Part shown: in pieces, positions 1 through 7,515 of the stretch
Position numbering within the stretch: the first letter of the stretch is position 1
Layout: every line of letters begins with the position of its first letter
Position numbers and translations under genes: made by a program
NCBI RefSeq assembly: GCF_017876625.1
Contig: NZ_JAGIOH010000001.1
Span: forward strand, 5,043,501-5,107,500
From: Streptomyces syringium
GTDB taxonomy: Bacteria; Actinomycetota; Actinomycetes; Streptomycetales; Streptomycetaceae
DNA length: 64,000 nucleotides
Reading direction: 5' to 3'
The notes under the pieces: generated by a model
The model's input: only the letters and a program-made list of their open reading frames with translations
Databases searched by the model: none
Told to the model about the DNA's origin: nothing

Positions 1-377
1 GCCGGCAGATGCACTGGCCCGAGGGCCGCTTCTCGACCCTCGCGGGCTTCGTCGAGCCGGGCGAGTCCATCGAGGAGGCCGTGCGCCGCGAGGTCGCCGA
101 GGAGGCGGGCGTGGTGGTCGGTGACGTGGAGTACGTCGCCAGCCAGCCGTGGCCCTTCCCGTCCAGCCTGATGCTGGGCTTCATGGCCCGGGCCACGTCC
201 TCCGACATCCAGGTGGACGGCGAGGAGATCCACGAGGCCCGCTGGTTCTCACGGGCGGACCTGCGGGCCGCGTTCGAGTCCGGGGAGGTGCTCCCTCCGA
301 CGGGCATCTCGATCGCGGCCCGCCTGATCGAGCTCTGGTACGGCGAACCGCTGCCGCAGGGCCAGAGCTGGAGCTGA
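1..377 (+). CDS. nudC: NudC-type NADH pyrophosphatase, C-terminal part
   Basis: C-terminal part of a Nudix hydrolase of the NAD(H) pyrophosphatase type, which splits NAD(H), and in known NudC enzymes NAD-capped RNA, into NMN and AMP. The reading frame is open to the left edge, so the N-terminal and zinc-ribbon parts lie outside the window. Visible are a Nudix box running from GFVEPGES to REVAEEAG, with the expected metal-binding glutamates, and SQPWPFPSS downstream of it, the motif that separates NudC from other Nudix enzymes. It is convergent with the mycoredoxin gene, 11 bases away. The family call is firm; the full length is unknown. Confidence 0.85.
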   Translation, partial: RQMHWPEGRFSTLAGFVEPGESIEEAVRREVAEEAGVVVGDVEYVASQPWPFPSSLMLGFMARATSSDIQVDGEEIHEARWFSRADLRAAFESGEVLPPTGISIAARLIELWYGEPLPQGQSWS

Positions 378-388
378 CGCGCGGGGCG

Positions 389-646
389 TCAGACCGCGAG
401 GGCCTGCTTCACCTGGGCGAGGCTCGGGTTCGTCATGACGATGTGATCGCCACCGTTCGGGGGAACGACCAGAACGGTGGGGACCGTCTGGTTGCCGCCG
501 TTCGCCTTCTCCACGAAGGCCGCCGAGTCGGCGTCGAGCTCGATGTTGACCTCGTTGTAGGTGATCCCCTCGCGGTCCATCTGGCTCTTCAGCCGGCGGC
601 AGTAGCCGCACCAGGTGGTGCTGTACATCGTCACGGTGCCCGACAT
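389..646 (-). CDS. mrx1: mycoredoxin (glutaredoxin-like, CGYC)
   Basis: An 85-residue thioredoxin-fold protein. WCGYC near the N-terminus is the redox motif of mycoredoxin, which uses mycothiol to reduce mixed disulfides in actinomycetes. The cis-proline region reads QTVPTV and a typical NGGN precedes it. An in-frame ATG at 670 exists, but the start at 646 (MSGTVTMYSTTW) fits the family length and has GAGG four bases upstream. The gene is transcribed divergently from uvrD2 and has a perfect SigR-type promoter upstream (691-716), so disulfide stress probably induces it together with sigR itself. Confidence 0.88.
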   Translation of the reverse strand: MSGTVTMYSTTWCGYCRRLKSQMDREGITYNEVNIELDADSAAFVEKANGGNQTVPTVLVVPPNGGDHIVMTNPSLAQVKQALAV

Positions 647-690
647 TCGACCTCGCGCTCCTTCGTTCATGGGTGCTTTTCCGGTGGTAG

Positions 691-716
691 AACGCGCACC
701 TACCCCCGACCATTCC
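691..716 (-). promoter_or_regulatory. SigR-type promoter of the mycoredoxin gene
   Basis: On the minus strand, GGAAT (716-712), exactly 18 bases, then GTT (693-691). GGAAT-N18-GTT is the consensus of the disulfide-stress sigma factor SigR. Transcription should start about 7 bases downstream, some 40 bases before the mycoredoxin start codon. sigR is in this window with the same promoter pattern. Confidence 0.75.
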
Positions 717-745
717 CGGCATTAGTACGACTGCCAGGTCACGCC

Positions 746-754
746 TGTGGACAA
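746..754 (-). promoter_or_regulatory. DnaA-box match
   Basis: On the minus strand the nine bases read TTGTCCACA, the Streptomyces DnaA-box consensus, in the mycoredoxin-uvrD2 intergenic region. One box alone does not make an origin; it could be a DnaA titration or regulatory site. A second perfect copy is at 7403-7411. Confidence 0.4.
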
Positions 755-793
755 CATTCCCGGTCGCCTCCGCCGACCTGGCAGCATGGCGGG

Positions 794-3004
794 GTGACAG
801 CAGCAACGCACTCCTCTCTCTTCCCGCAGGTCCCTGACTCTGCCGACGCGGTGCTCGACGGGCTCGACCCCGAGCAGCGCGAGGTGGCCACGGCCCTGAG
901 CGGACCGGTGTGCGTGCTGGCCGGAGCCGGTACGGGCAAGACCCGGGCGATCACCCATCGCATCGCTTACGGCGTCCGCTCCGGGCTGCTCCAGCCGTCG
1001 AGTGTGCTCGCGGTCACCTTCACCAACCGCGCGGCGGGCGAGATGCGCGGCCGGCTGCGCCAGCTCGGCGCGGGCGGTGTCCAGGCCCGCACCTTCCACT
1101 CCGCCGCCCTGCGGCAGCTCCAGTACTTCTGGCCGAAGGCCGTCGGTGGTGAGGTGCCCCGCCTCGTCGAGCGCAAGATCCAGCTCGTGGCGGAGTCCGC
1201 CGCCCGCTGCCGGGTCCGCCTCGACCGCAATGAGCTGCGTGATGTGACGGGCGAGATCGAGTGGTCGAAGGTCACCCAGACCGTCCCCGAGGACTATCCG
1301 GCCGCCGCCGCCAAGACCGGCCGCGAGGCCCCCCGCGATCCCGCCGAGATCGCCCGGATCTACGGGATGTACGAGCAGCTCAAGCGCGACCGCGGAGTGA
1401 TCGACTTCGAGGACGTGCTGCTGCTGACCGTCGGCGTCCTCCAGGACCGGCACGACATCGCCGAGACGGTCCGCCGCCAGTACCAGCACTTCGTCGTCGA
1501 CGAGTACCAGGACGTGAGCCCGCTCCAGCAGCGGCTCCTGGAGCTGTGGCTCGGGGACCGGGACAATCTGTGCGTCGTCGGCGACGCCAGCCAGACCATC
1601 TACTCCTTCACCGGCGCCACCCCGGACTATCTGCTCGACTTCCGCGTCCGCCACCCGCAGGCCACGGTCGTGAAGCTGATCCGCGACTACCGCTCCACCC
1701 CCCAGGTGGTGCGCCTGGCCAACGGCCTGCTGGCCCAGGCCCGCGGCCGGGCCGCCGAGCACCGCTTGGAGCTGGTCTCCCAGCGCGAGTCCGGCCCCGA
1801 GCCCCACTACTGCGCCTACGGGGACGAGCCGGCCGAGGCCGAGGGCACCGCCCGCCGGGTCCGGGACCTGATCGACTCCGGGGTGCCCGCGAGCGAGATC
1901 GCGATCCTCTACCGCATCAACGCCCAGTCCGAGGTCTACGAGCAGGCCCTCGCCGACGCCGGGGTGCCCTATCAGCTGCGCGGCGCCGAGCGGTTCTTCG
2001 AGCGGCCCGAGGTGCGCGAGGCCGGGCTGCTGCTGCGCGGCGCGGCCCGCGCAGGCGGTGCGGACGCACAGATCGCCGACGCCGATGACGTGCCCTCCCA
2101 GGTGCGCGCCGTGCTCGGCACCCGTGGATGGACGGCCGAGCCGCCCGCCGGGTCGGGCGCGGTCCGCGACCGCTGGGAGTCCCTCGCGGCCCTGGTGCGG
2201 CTCGCCGAGGACTTCGTGCGGGCCAAGCCGGCCGCCACCCTCGCCGATCTCGTGGCCGAGCTGGACGAGCGGGCCTCCGCCCAGCACGCGCCGACCGTGG
2301 AAGGTGTGACTCTCGCCTCACTTCACGCGGCCAAGGGCCTGGAGTGGGACGCCGTCTTCCTGGTCGGGCTCACCGAAGGCATGATGCCGATCACTTACGC
2401 CAAGACCGATGAGCAGGTCGAGGAGGAGCGTCGGCTCCTCTATGTCGGCGTCACCCGGGCCCGCCGTCACCTCTCCCTCTCCTGGGCGCTCTCCCGCGCC
2501 CCCGGCGGCCGTGCGTCCCGGCGCCCCAGCCGCTTCCTGAACGGGCTGCGGCCGGGCTCCGCCGCACCCCGCCCGGGAGCGGCCGGCGCAGCGGCGGGCC
2601 AGGGGGGTGTGGAGCGCGGCGCCGCCGCCCGGCGGAAGCGACGCGGACCGGCCCTGTGCCGGGTCTGCGGGCGGACGTTGACGGATGCGGGCGAGATCAA
2701 ACTGATGCGCTGCGAGGACTGTCCCTCGGAGCTCGACGAGGCGCTCTACGAGCGGCTGCGCGACTGGCGGGCCGGACAGGCCGAGCTGCTGGGCCAGCCT
2801 GCCTACTGCGTCTTCACCGACAAGACACTTCTCGCGATCGCCGAGGCCGTTCCGGGAACCGAATCGGAGCTTTCCTGCATCTCAGGTGTCGGAGGACGGA
2901 AGCTCGACAAGTTCGGTGCCGATGTCCTGGCTCTCTGCTCCGGCCGTGAGCCGATGTCGTCGGACGCGCCTTCGGACGCGACCGAAGACTCTCCCGAAAA
3001 ATAG
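794..3004 (+). CDS. uvrD2: UvrD2-type ATP-dependent DNA helicase with HRDC domain
   Basis: A 736-residue superfamily 1A 3'-5' helicase for DNA repair. Walker A GAGTGKT lies near residue 44, the Walker B region VVDEYQDVSPLQQ near 235, and motif VI is RRLLYVGVTRAR. After the helicase core come CRVC and CEDC pairs near residues 622 and 640, then an HRDC domain ending in ISGVGGRKLDKFGADVLALC. That tetracysteine plus HRDC layout is the known architecture of actinobacterial UvrD2. GTG at 794 is chosen because the upstream extension of the same frame is low-complexity and overlaps mycoredoxin. No clear Shine-Dalgarno is seen, so the message may be leaderless. wblC follows, as in other Streptomyces. 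Confidence 0.92.
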   Translation: MTAATHSSLFPQVPDSADAVLDGLDPEQREVATALSGPVCVLAGAGTGKTRAITHRIAYGVRSGLLQPSSVLAVTFTNRAAGEMRGRLRQLGAGGVQARTFHSAALRQLQYFWPKAVGGEVPRLVERKIQLVAESAARCRVRLDRNELRDVTGEIEWSKVTQTVPEDYPAAAAKTGREAPRDPAEIARIYGMYEQLKRDRGVIDFEDVLLLTVGVLQDRHDIAETVRRQYQHFVVDEYQDVSPLQQRLLELWLGDRDNLCVVGDASQTIYSFTGATPDYLLDFRVRHPQATVVKLIRDYRSTPQVVRLANGLLAQARGRAAEHRLELVSQRESGPEPHYCAYGDEPAEAEGTARRVRDLIDSGVPASEIAILYRINAQSEVYEQALADAGVPYQLRGAERFFERPEVREAGLLLRGAARAGGADAQIADADDVPSQVRAVLGTRGWTAEPPAGSGAVRDRWESLAALVRLAEDFVRAKPAATLADLVAELDERASAQHAPTVEGVTLASLHAAKGLEWDAVFLVGLTEGMMPITYAKTDEQVEEERRLLYVGVTRARRHLSLSWALSRAPGGRASRRPSRFLNGLRPGSAAPRPGAAGAAAGQGGVERGAAARRKRRGPALCRVCGRTLTDAGEIKLMRCEDCPSELDEALYERLRDWRAGQAELLGQPAYCVFTDKTLLAIAEAVPGTESELSCISGVGGRKLDKFGADVLALCSGREPMSSDAPSDATEDSPEK

Positions 3005-3033
3005 TTTGCGCGCGCGGACGGCATACCCATAGC
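2994..3033 (+). promoter_or_regulatory. candidate wblC promoter
   Basis: A short A-tract (AAAAA up to 3001) lies just ahead of TTGCGC (3006-3011), with CATAGC 16 bases further on (3028-3033). WhiB7/WblC-dependent promoters are known to have an AT-rich patch beside the -35 element, and wblC is autoregulated. The boxes are weak and overlap the end of uvrD2, so this is a guess from layout. Confidence 0.25.
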
Positions 3034-3148
3034 CTTCCGAGCAGGGAAACCGCGGTTCTTCCAAGAGTCGCTGGTTCCGTGCTGTACTGAACTGTCCCGG
3101 ACCGGGTTTTCACCGGTCCCCCGAGACGCCGAGAGGAGGCGGAGACCA

Positions 3149-3439
3149 ATGATCAGCTTCATGAGCTTCAACAAAATGACCGATCGCTCGGTCGTCGCCA
3201 CCTGCCCGCTCGGCGGTTCCCTCCGGGGCACCGGTCTGCCCTTCGGCGGCGCGGAACTCATCGTCATTGAGGAGCGACCGAGCAAGGCGTCTGCGATGAA
3301 GGCAGCGGGGACGGCACAGGCCCAGGCCTATGCCCCCGTAGCGACGATCAATGGCGCCGGATCCCTGAACGCGCAGCAGTACCAGCACCACACGATGTGG
3401 GCCTTCCGTGGGCTCGAACCCTGGAGAGATCCAGCCTGA
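3149..3439 (+). CDS. leader ORF of wblC
   Basis: A 96-residue reading frame with no recognisable domain, in the long untranslated leader of wblC. It has an excellent ribosome-binding site, AGGAGG, nine bases before ATG, and its stop lies 27 bases before a perfect intrinsic terminator. In mycobacterial whiB7 and Streptomyces wblC, translation of an upstream ORF is known to couple ribosome stalling by antibiotics to read-through of such a terminator. I infer this ORF is that sensor, although the known uORFs are usually shorter and the functional one could be an internal or overlapping frame. A small hairpin (3099-3119, GGACCGG/CCGGTCC) precedes the ribosome-binding site. Confidence 0.55.
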   Translation: MISFMSFNKMTDRSVVATCPLGGSLRGTGLPFGGAELIVIEERPSKASAMKAAGTAQAQAYAPVATINGAGSLNAQQYQHHTMWAFRGLEPWRDPA

Positions 3440-3465
3440 TCGGCATGATCAGGTCGGCACCTTCC

Positions 3466-3507
3466 AGGGCCGCGGAACCCACACCGGGATCCGCGGCCCT
3501 TTTGTTT
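3466..3507 (+). terminator. intrinsic terminator/attenuator in the wblC leader
   Basis: A perfect 11-base-pair stem, AGGGCCGCGGA (3466-3476) against TCCGCGGCCCT (3490-3500), with a 13-base loop and a following TTTGTTT. It sits between the leader ORF stop (3439) and the wblC start (3568), where an attenuator must be. It is the most canonical Rho-independent terminator in the window. Confidence 0.85.
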
Positions 3508-3567
3508 GCCCCGAACCGGGGCGCCAGCCCGGCTACCAGCCGGAACAACAGACGAGGAAACAACCCC

Positions 3568-3930
3568 GTGCAACTCAAGGCACACACCCCGTCAGTAGCG
3601 ACCGACCTGATCCCCCCGCCTGTCCCCACGGAGGACACCTTGACTCCCCTCACCGCCCTCACCGAGCTCGACGACGCCATCGAGAACCTCGGCGTCCCGG
3701 TCCCGTGCCGCAGCTATGACCCCGAGGTCTTCTTCGCCGAGACCCCGGCCGACGTCGAGTACGCCAAGTCGCTCTGCCAGACCTGCCCGCTGCGCGAGGC
3801 CTGTCTGGCCGGCGCCAAGGACCGCCGTGAGCCGTGGGGCGTCTGGGGCGGCGAGCTGTTCGTCCAGGGCGTGGTCGTGGCCCGCAAGCGTCCGCGTGGC
3901 CGTCCGCGCAAGAACCCGGTCGCCGCATGA
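3568..3930 (+). CDS. wblC: WhiB7/WblC antibiotic-response regulator
   Basis: A 120-residue iron-sulfur WhiB-family protein that partners the principal sigma factor to activate intrinsic antibiotic-resistance genes. Cluster ligands are C47, C70, C73 and C79 (CxxCxxxxxC in the last three), followed by the WhiB turn GVWGG (91-95). The C-terminal RGRPRK (110-115) is an AT-hook, which marks the WhiB7 subclass. The start is GTG with GAGGAAA about eight bases upstream; the longer in-frame ATG at 3397 would run through the terminator hairpin. Neighbouring uvrD2 supports orthology with Streptomyces wblC. The next gene overlaps its stop (ATGA), so the two are probably translated together. Confidence 0.93.
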   Translation: MQLKAHTPSVATDLIPPPVPTEDTLTPLTALTELDDAIENLGVPVPCRSYDPEVFFAETPADVEYAKSLCQTCPLREACLAGAKDRREPWGVWGGELFVQGVVVARKRPRGRPRKNPVAA

Positions 3931-4256
3931 ACACCCTCCTCGGCACCATCGACCGCCCCACCACGCACGACCCCAAGAAGCAGGATCCGACGATGCAGCG
4001 CCCGTCCCACGAGCCGGCCGGCTCGAAGACCCCCACCCGTGACACCTCCAGCGCGACCGCTTCGCGCCAGAACAGGAACCTCGAAATGCAACTCATCCCA
4101 GAAGCCCTGGCCCGTGCTCATATGCATGAACGCCTCCGGGAGGCCGAGGCCGAACGCGGTGCCGTTCGCCTGGTCGCCGCCCGACGGATGCAGCGGCGCG
4201 CCGAGCGCGCCTCGCTGCGCGCCCGCCGGGCCCTCGCCATGGCCGTCATGCACTGA
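3927..4256 (+). CDS. small basic hypothetical protein coupled to wblC
   Basis: A 109-residue protein of unknown function whose ATG overlaps the wblC stop in an ATGA. The first half is polar and probably disordered. The second half, from the internal MQLIPEALARAHM, is a run of Arg/Ala/Glu-rich helix that looks like a short coiled coil. An alternative start is ATG 4086 with AGGAA six bases upstream. The first 50 codons have the strong GC third-position bias of a coding region, which favours the longer form. Coupling to wblC suggests expression under antibiotic stress, but no function can be read from the sequence. Confidence 0.55.
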   Translation: MNTLLGTIDRPTTHDPKKQDPTMQRPSHEPAGSKTPTRDTSSATASRQNRNLEMQLIPEALARAHMHERLREAEAERGAVRLVAARRMQRRAERASLRARRALAMAVMH

Positions 4257-4313
4257 CCGGAAGCCCGGTCGGCGGTAAGAGCGGCGGCAGTGGCCGCTAT
4301 ACCACGAGACACC

Positions 4314-4345
4314 CGCGGGGCCGGTCCATTCGGACCGGCCCCGCG
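4314..4345 (+). terminator. strong hairpin after the wblC operon
   Basis: A perfect 14-base-pair stem, CGCGGGGCCGGTCC (4314-4327) against GGACCGGCCCCGCG (4332-4345), with loop ATTC. There is no T-tract, which is common for Streptomyces terminators. Confidence 0.65.
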
Positions 4346-4400
4346 CTGCGTTGGGTGCGTTGAGCCCTCGCGGCCTCTTCGCGGGGATATCGTCTGGGAG

Positions 4401-4610
4401 GTGGACCAGCAGAACACGCATGAATCAGTGCAGTCGGACCCTGAGGCCACCGAGAAAGCCGTGTGCGCCCGCTGTGGTACCACCGCCGACGGTACGCCGC
4501 CGACCTGGACCTGCTCCGTCGAGAACGGCCGCCGCAGCTATCTCTGCGACGACTGCGCTCGCGCCAACATCAGATCGATCGAGAGCCGTCTCGACTCCTC
4601 CTGGTGGTGA
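4401..4610 (+). CDS. small zinc-ribbon-like hypothetical protein
   Basis: A 69-residue protein with two cysteine pairs, CARC and CDDC, spaced about 25 residues apart, and WTCS between them. This pattern suggests a single zinc ribbon. The GTG at 4401 is the most plausible start, but GGGAG abuts it with no spacer, so the start is uncertain. The gene stands alone between the wblC-operon hairpin and the convergent ABC1 kinase gene. Small Streptomyces proteins of this form are often annotated only as hypothetical, and I cannot assign a role. Confidence 0.6.
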   Translation: MDQQNTHESVQSDPEATEKAVCARCGTTADGTPPTWTCSVENGRRSYLCDDCARANIRSIESRLDSSWW

Positions 4611-4631
4611 CCCCCGCCCCGGCCCGGCCCG

Positions 4632-5996
4632 TCAGACGGGCGCTTCCCGGCTCTCGTCGGCTGCCGCGAAGCCGGGCACCCACGCCTCCATCTCCTCCCG
4701 CAGTCGCACGGTCGCACCCAGCTGACACAGCACTCCGATCGTGCTCATCGTCACCCGGTGTATCAACAGATACGCCGGGGGCAGATTGAGCTGCCGGGCC
4801 AGTTGGTACGCGGGGGAGCGGTGATCGGCGATCCGGGCCGCCTGGGCGCGCAGCCAGCTCCGGGTGAAGGTGAACTCCTCCGCCTGGGCGGGCTCGATGA
4901 TCGGCAGCAGATAGTCCAGCACCGCGCCGGGCTCCAGCTCGATCTCCGGCTTGACGAACCCCTCCTCCCGCAGCAGCTCGTGGACCGCTTCCGCCTCGCC
5001 GTCCAGCGTCAGCCGCAGCGCGGTGCCGATCTCGACCGGCAGCCCCTGCGGCAGCCGGTCCACGGTGCCGAAGTCCAGCACGCCCAGCCGCCATTTCTCC
5101 GGCGGGCCGTCCGGGTGGTCCCCGGTGATCAGACGGAAGTTGCCCGGGTGCGGATCGGCGTGCAGCAGCCCCGTCCGGGCGGCGCCAGAGAAGAGGAACC
5201 GCGCCAGCAGCTGGCCCGCCCGGTCCCGCTGCTCCGGAGTGCCGTCCGCTATCACCTCGGACAGCGGCACCCCCTCCAGCCACTCCGTCACCAGCACTTG
5301 GTCGCTCTGGTGCACCACGGCCGGCACCGTCACATCCGGGTCGCCCGCGAACTCCGTCGCGTGCGCGTCCTGGGCGCGGGCCTCCAGCTCGTAATCCAGC
5401 TCCTCGGACACCCGGTCGCGCAGCTCGGAGATGAGGGGCTTGAGGTCCATGCCGGGGATCAACGGCCCCAGCAGCCGGGCGAAGCGACCCAGTTGCGTCA
5501 GATCGGAGAGCAGCGCCTCGCCCGCCCCTGGGTACTGCACCTTGACCGCGACCTCGCGCCCGTCGTGCCAGACCGCGCGGTGCACCTGCCCGATCGACGC
5601 CGCCGCCGCGGGCCGGTCGTCGAACTCCTCGAACAGATCCCGCCAGTCCTCGCCGAGCCGCTCCGCCAGGGCCGCGTGCACCGACTTCGCCGGCAGCGGG
5701 GGCGCGGCCTCCTGGAGCTTGGTGAGCGCCGCCCGGTAGGGCCCGGCGATCTGCTCGGGGAGCGCCGACTCGAAGACGGACAGGGCCTGACCCAGCTTCA
5801 TCGCACCCCCCTTCAGCTGACCGAGGGTCGCGAAGAGCTGTTCGGCCGTGCGCTGTTGCAACTCCGCCGCGATCAGCTCCGCGGGCCGGCCGCCGATGCG
5901 TTTCCCGAGTCCGAGCGCCGTGCGCCCCGCGAACCCCAGTGGCAGCGCGGCCAACTTGGCGGTACGGGTGACCGCCTTGCGGGGTAGATCAGACAT
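4632..5996 (-). CDS. ABC1/UbiB-family (ADCK-like) kinase-fold protein
   Basis: A 454-residue atypical kinase of the ABC1 (AarF/UbiB/ADCK) family. It has the family-specific KxGQ-type segment GGAMKLGQALS near residue 65, the alanine-rich nucleotide loop AAAASIGQVH, the VAVKVQYPG lysine, HADPHPGN as catalytic loop and LDFG as metal-binding DFG. UbiB-family proteins support isoprenoid-quinone synthesis, though actinomycetes use menaquinone and the substrate there is unknown. The start MSDLPRK at 5996 is preferred over an ATG four codons earlier. Convergent with the zinc-ribbon gene. Confidence 0.85.
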   Translation of the reverse strand: MSDLPRKAVTRTAKLAALPLGFAGRTALGLGKRIGGRPAELIAAELQQRTAEQLFATLGQLKGGAMKLGQALSVFESALPEQIAGPYRAALTKLQEAAPPLPAKSVHAALAERLGEDWRDLFEEFDDRPAAAASIGQVHRAVWHDGREVAVKVQYPGAGEALLSDLTQLGRFARLLGPLIPGMDLKPLISELRDRVSEELDYELEARAQDAHATEFAGDPDVTVPAVVHQSDQVLVTEWLEGVPLSEVIADGTPEQRDRAGQLLARFLFSGAARTGLLHADPHPGNFRLITGDHPDGPPEKWRLGVLDFGTVDRLPQGLPVEIGTALRLTLDGEAEAVHELLREEGFVKPEIELEPGAVLDYLLPIIEPAQAEEFTFTRSWLRAQAARIADHRSPAYQLARQLNLPPAYLLIHRVTMSTIGVLCQLGATVRLREEMEAWVPGFAAADESREAPV

Positions 5997-6038
5997 GCGC
6001 CCCTCCAACTCGCTGAACGGCCACGCCGTGGACGGCGG

Positions 6039-7211
6039 TTACCCGTTCATTGTCCCGTGCGACGCCCCCGCGGCCGAGGCATATCCGGGATACGAAGATC
6101 CCGCCGCGCCGCACGGGCACCGCGGATGCGGCTCGACGGGCCGGGGAGACCAGGCCGGACCCGGCAGAGCCAGCTCCAGACGGACCCCCGCGCTCGCCGG
6201 GGACCCACCGTCGAGAAAGGCCAGAGCCCTCGCCACGGTCAGCCCCGCCACCACCGTGGCCAGTGCCATGTCGCAAGACGGTACCCCCGTGCCCCGGCCG
6301 GACCTCCACTGGGCGAGCATCCGGGGCCACGCGGCGTCCCGCTCGGCGCGACCCAGCTCGATACAGCCGGCGCACGCCGACCCGCCCGGCAGCACCAGCG
6401 GCCCCACCAGCCCGGTGGCCTCCAGGACCCCCGCGTACAGATGCGGGGTCCCCGACGCGATGAGCTCCTCGGCCGCGGCGGGCTCCGGGGCGTAGGCCGC
6501 GAGGCCGTCGCGCGGAGCGAACACCACCAGCGCCAGCGGTGGCGGGCCGGTGTCCGGCGGGCCGCCGTCCTCGCCCGCACCGGCGTCCCGGTCGCGGCCT
6601 TCGCCGCCGCGGGCCCGGGGGCGGGGGAGCGGCGCGGCCTGCCGCACCACCCGGCGGGCGGCGGCCTCCCGCCGCTCCCCGGCCCGCTCGGCGCCCACCC
6701 CGCCGGGCGCCACGTCCCACGGCTCGACACAGCCGCCGTCCAGCACGTCGACCTGGCCCACCCCCGACGCGGACAGCAGTGCCGCGACGGCCGCCCCCAC
6801 CCGCCCCGCGCCCCGCACCTGAACCCGCGTCGCCTGCCGCGCGCTCATCAGCCGCGCCGCCGCGCCGGGTTCGGGATGCAGCACCGACAGCGAGGCCAGG
6901 TCCGGGCGCAGCCGCTCCAGGCCGCCGCCCCGGCCGCGCAGGGCGGCGGCAGCCTCGCCGCCGCCCCGGGGGTCGTCGAGCAGCCCGGCCTGGCTCAGCC
7001 GCTCCACCAGGGCGTCCGTCCGCCCGTCCGGCAGCCCGAGATCGCGCGCCGCCGCACGGAGCAGCGGCAGCCCCCGGGTCCCGTCGAGCAGGCCCAGAAA
7101 GCTGCCGGTCGCGGTGTCCACCGGACCGACCACCACCGCGTGGGCCGGGGCCACCCCGAACTGCACCGTCTCGCGGTCGCGCCAGCTCCGGCGCAGCGCG
7201 GGCTTGAGCAT
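6039..7211 (-). CDS. ThiF/MoeB-fold (E1-like) protein, catalytically uncertain
   Basis: A 390-residue protein with an E1/ThiF-type Rossmann segment (VRGAGRVGAAVAALL, then VDVLDGGCVEPWDV) and structural zinc cysteines CAGC and CPCG near the C-terminus. E1-like enzymes adenylate the C-terminus of ubiquitin-like sulfur carriers or peptides. Here the usual DxDxVexSNLxRQ stretch is replaced by DGGCVEPWDVAPGGV and the middle is Arg/Ala-rich, so adenylation activity is doubtful. No sulfur-carrier gene is adjacent. The start is taken at MLKPALRRSW (7211); the upstream in-frame region to 7346 is proline-rich and looks less conserved. Confidence 0.7.
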   Translation of the reverse strand: MLKPALRRSWRDRETVQFGVAPAHAVVVGPVDTATGSFLGLLDGTRGLPLLRAAARDLGLPDGRTDALVERLSQAGLLDDPRGGGEAAAALRGRGGGLERLRPDLASLSVLHPEPGAAARLMSARQATRVQVRGAGRVGAAVAALLSASGVGQVDVLDGGCVEPWDVAPGGVGAERAGERREAAARRVVRQAAPLPRPRARGGEGRDRDAGAGEDGGPPDTGPPPLALVVFAPRDGLAAYAPEPAAAEELIASGTPHLYAGVLEATGLVGPLVLPGGSACAGCIELGRAERDAAWPRMLAQWRSGRGTGVPSCDMALATVVAGLTVARALAFLDGGSPASAGVRLELALPGPAWSPRPVEPHPRCPCGAAGSSYPGYASAAGASHGTMNG

Positions 7212-7402
7212 CGGATGGGGGGAGCCGGGCGGCTCGCCGGCCGGGCGGGTGCGGGGATGTACGGCGAAGGGCCGGGCCCGTCCCGGGGCGGGGAATTCCT
7301 CGGCGTCGTGACGGACGGCGGCTCGGTGCGCGGAGTTCTTCTGCATGGCTTCCCCCTCGGTCGGCCTTCAGCATGCGCGCCCCGCCGCATCACCGTGCGA
7401 AG

Positions 7403-7411
7403 TTGTCCACA
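7403..7411 (+). promoter_or_regulatory. DnaA-box match in a divergent promoter region
   Basis: TTGTCCACA, a perfect Streptomyces DnaA-box consensus, in the roughly 300-base space (7212-7515) between the ThiF-like gene and the divergent metallopeptidase gene. Apart from promoters presumed for the two genes, I see no other feature in that space. Confidence 0.4.
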
Positions 7412-7515
7412 AGCAGGGGGTGATTGTCATACAAGCCGTGCGCTCTGCGGGTGTTTCCCCGGCAACCGAGCGAGGGGCGGGACTTCACGCGCCGCCAGCA
7501 GGTAACGTCGGGGCC

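Noticed and set aside
722..2287. 521-codon minus-strand open frame over uvrD2
   Set aside because: Leu/Gly/Ala/Val-rich shadow of the helicase gene, without motifs or ribosome-binding site.
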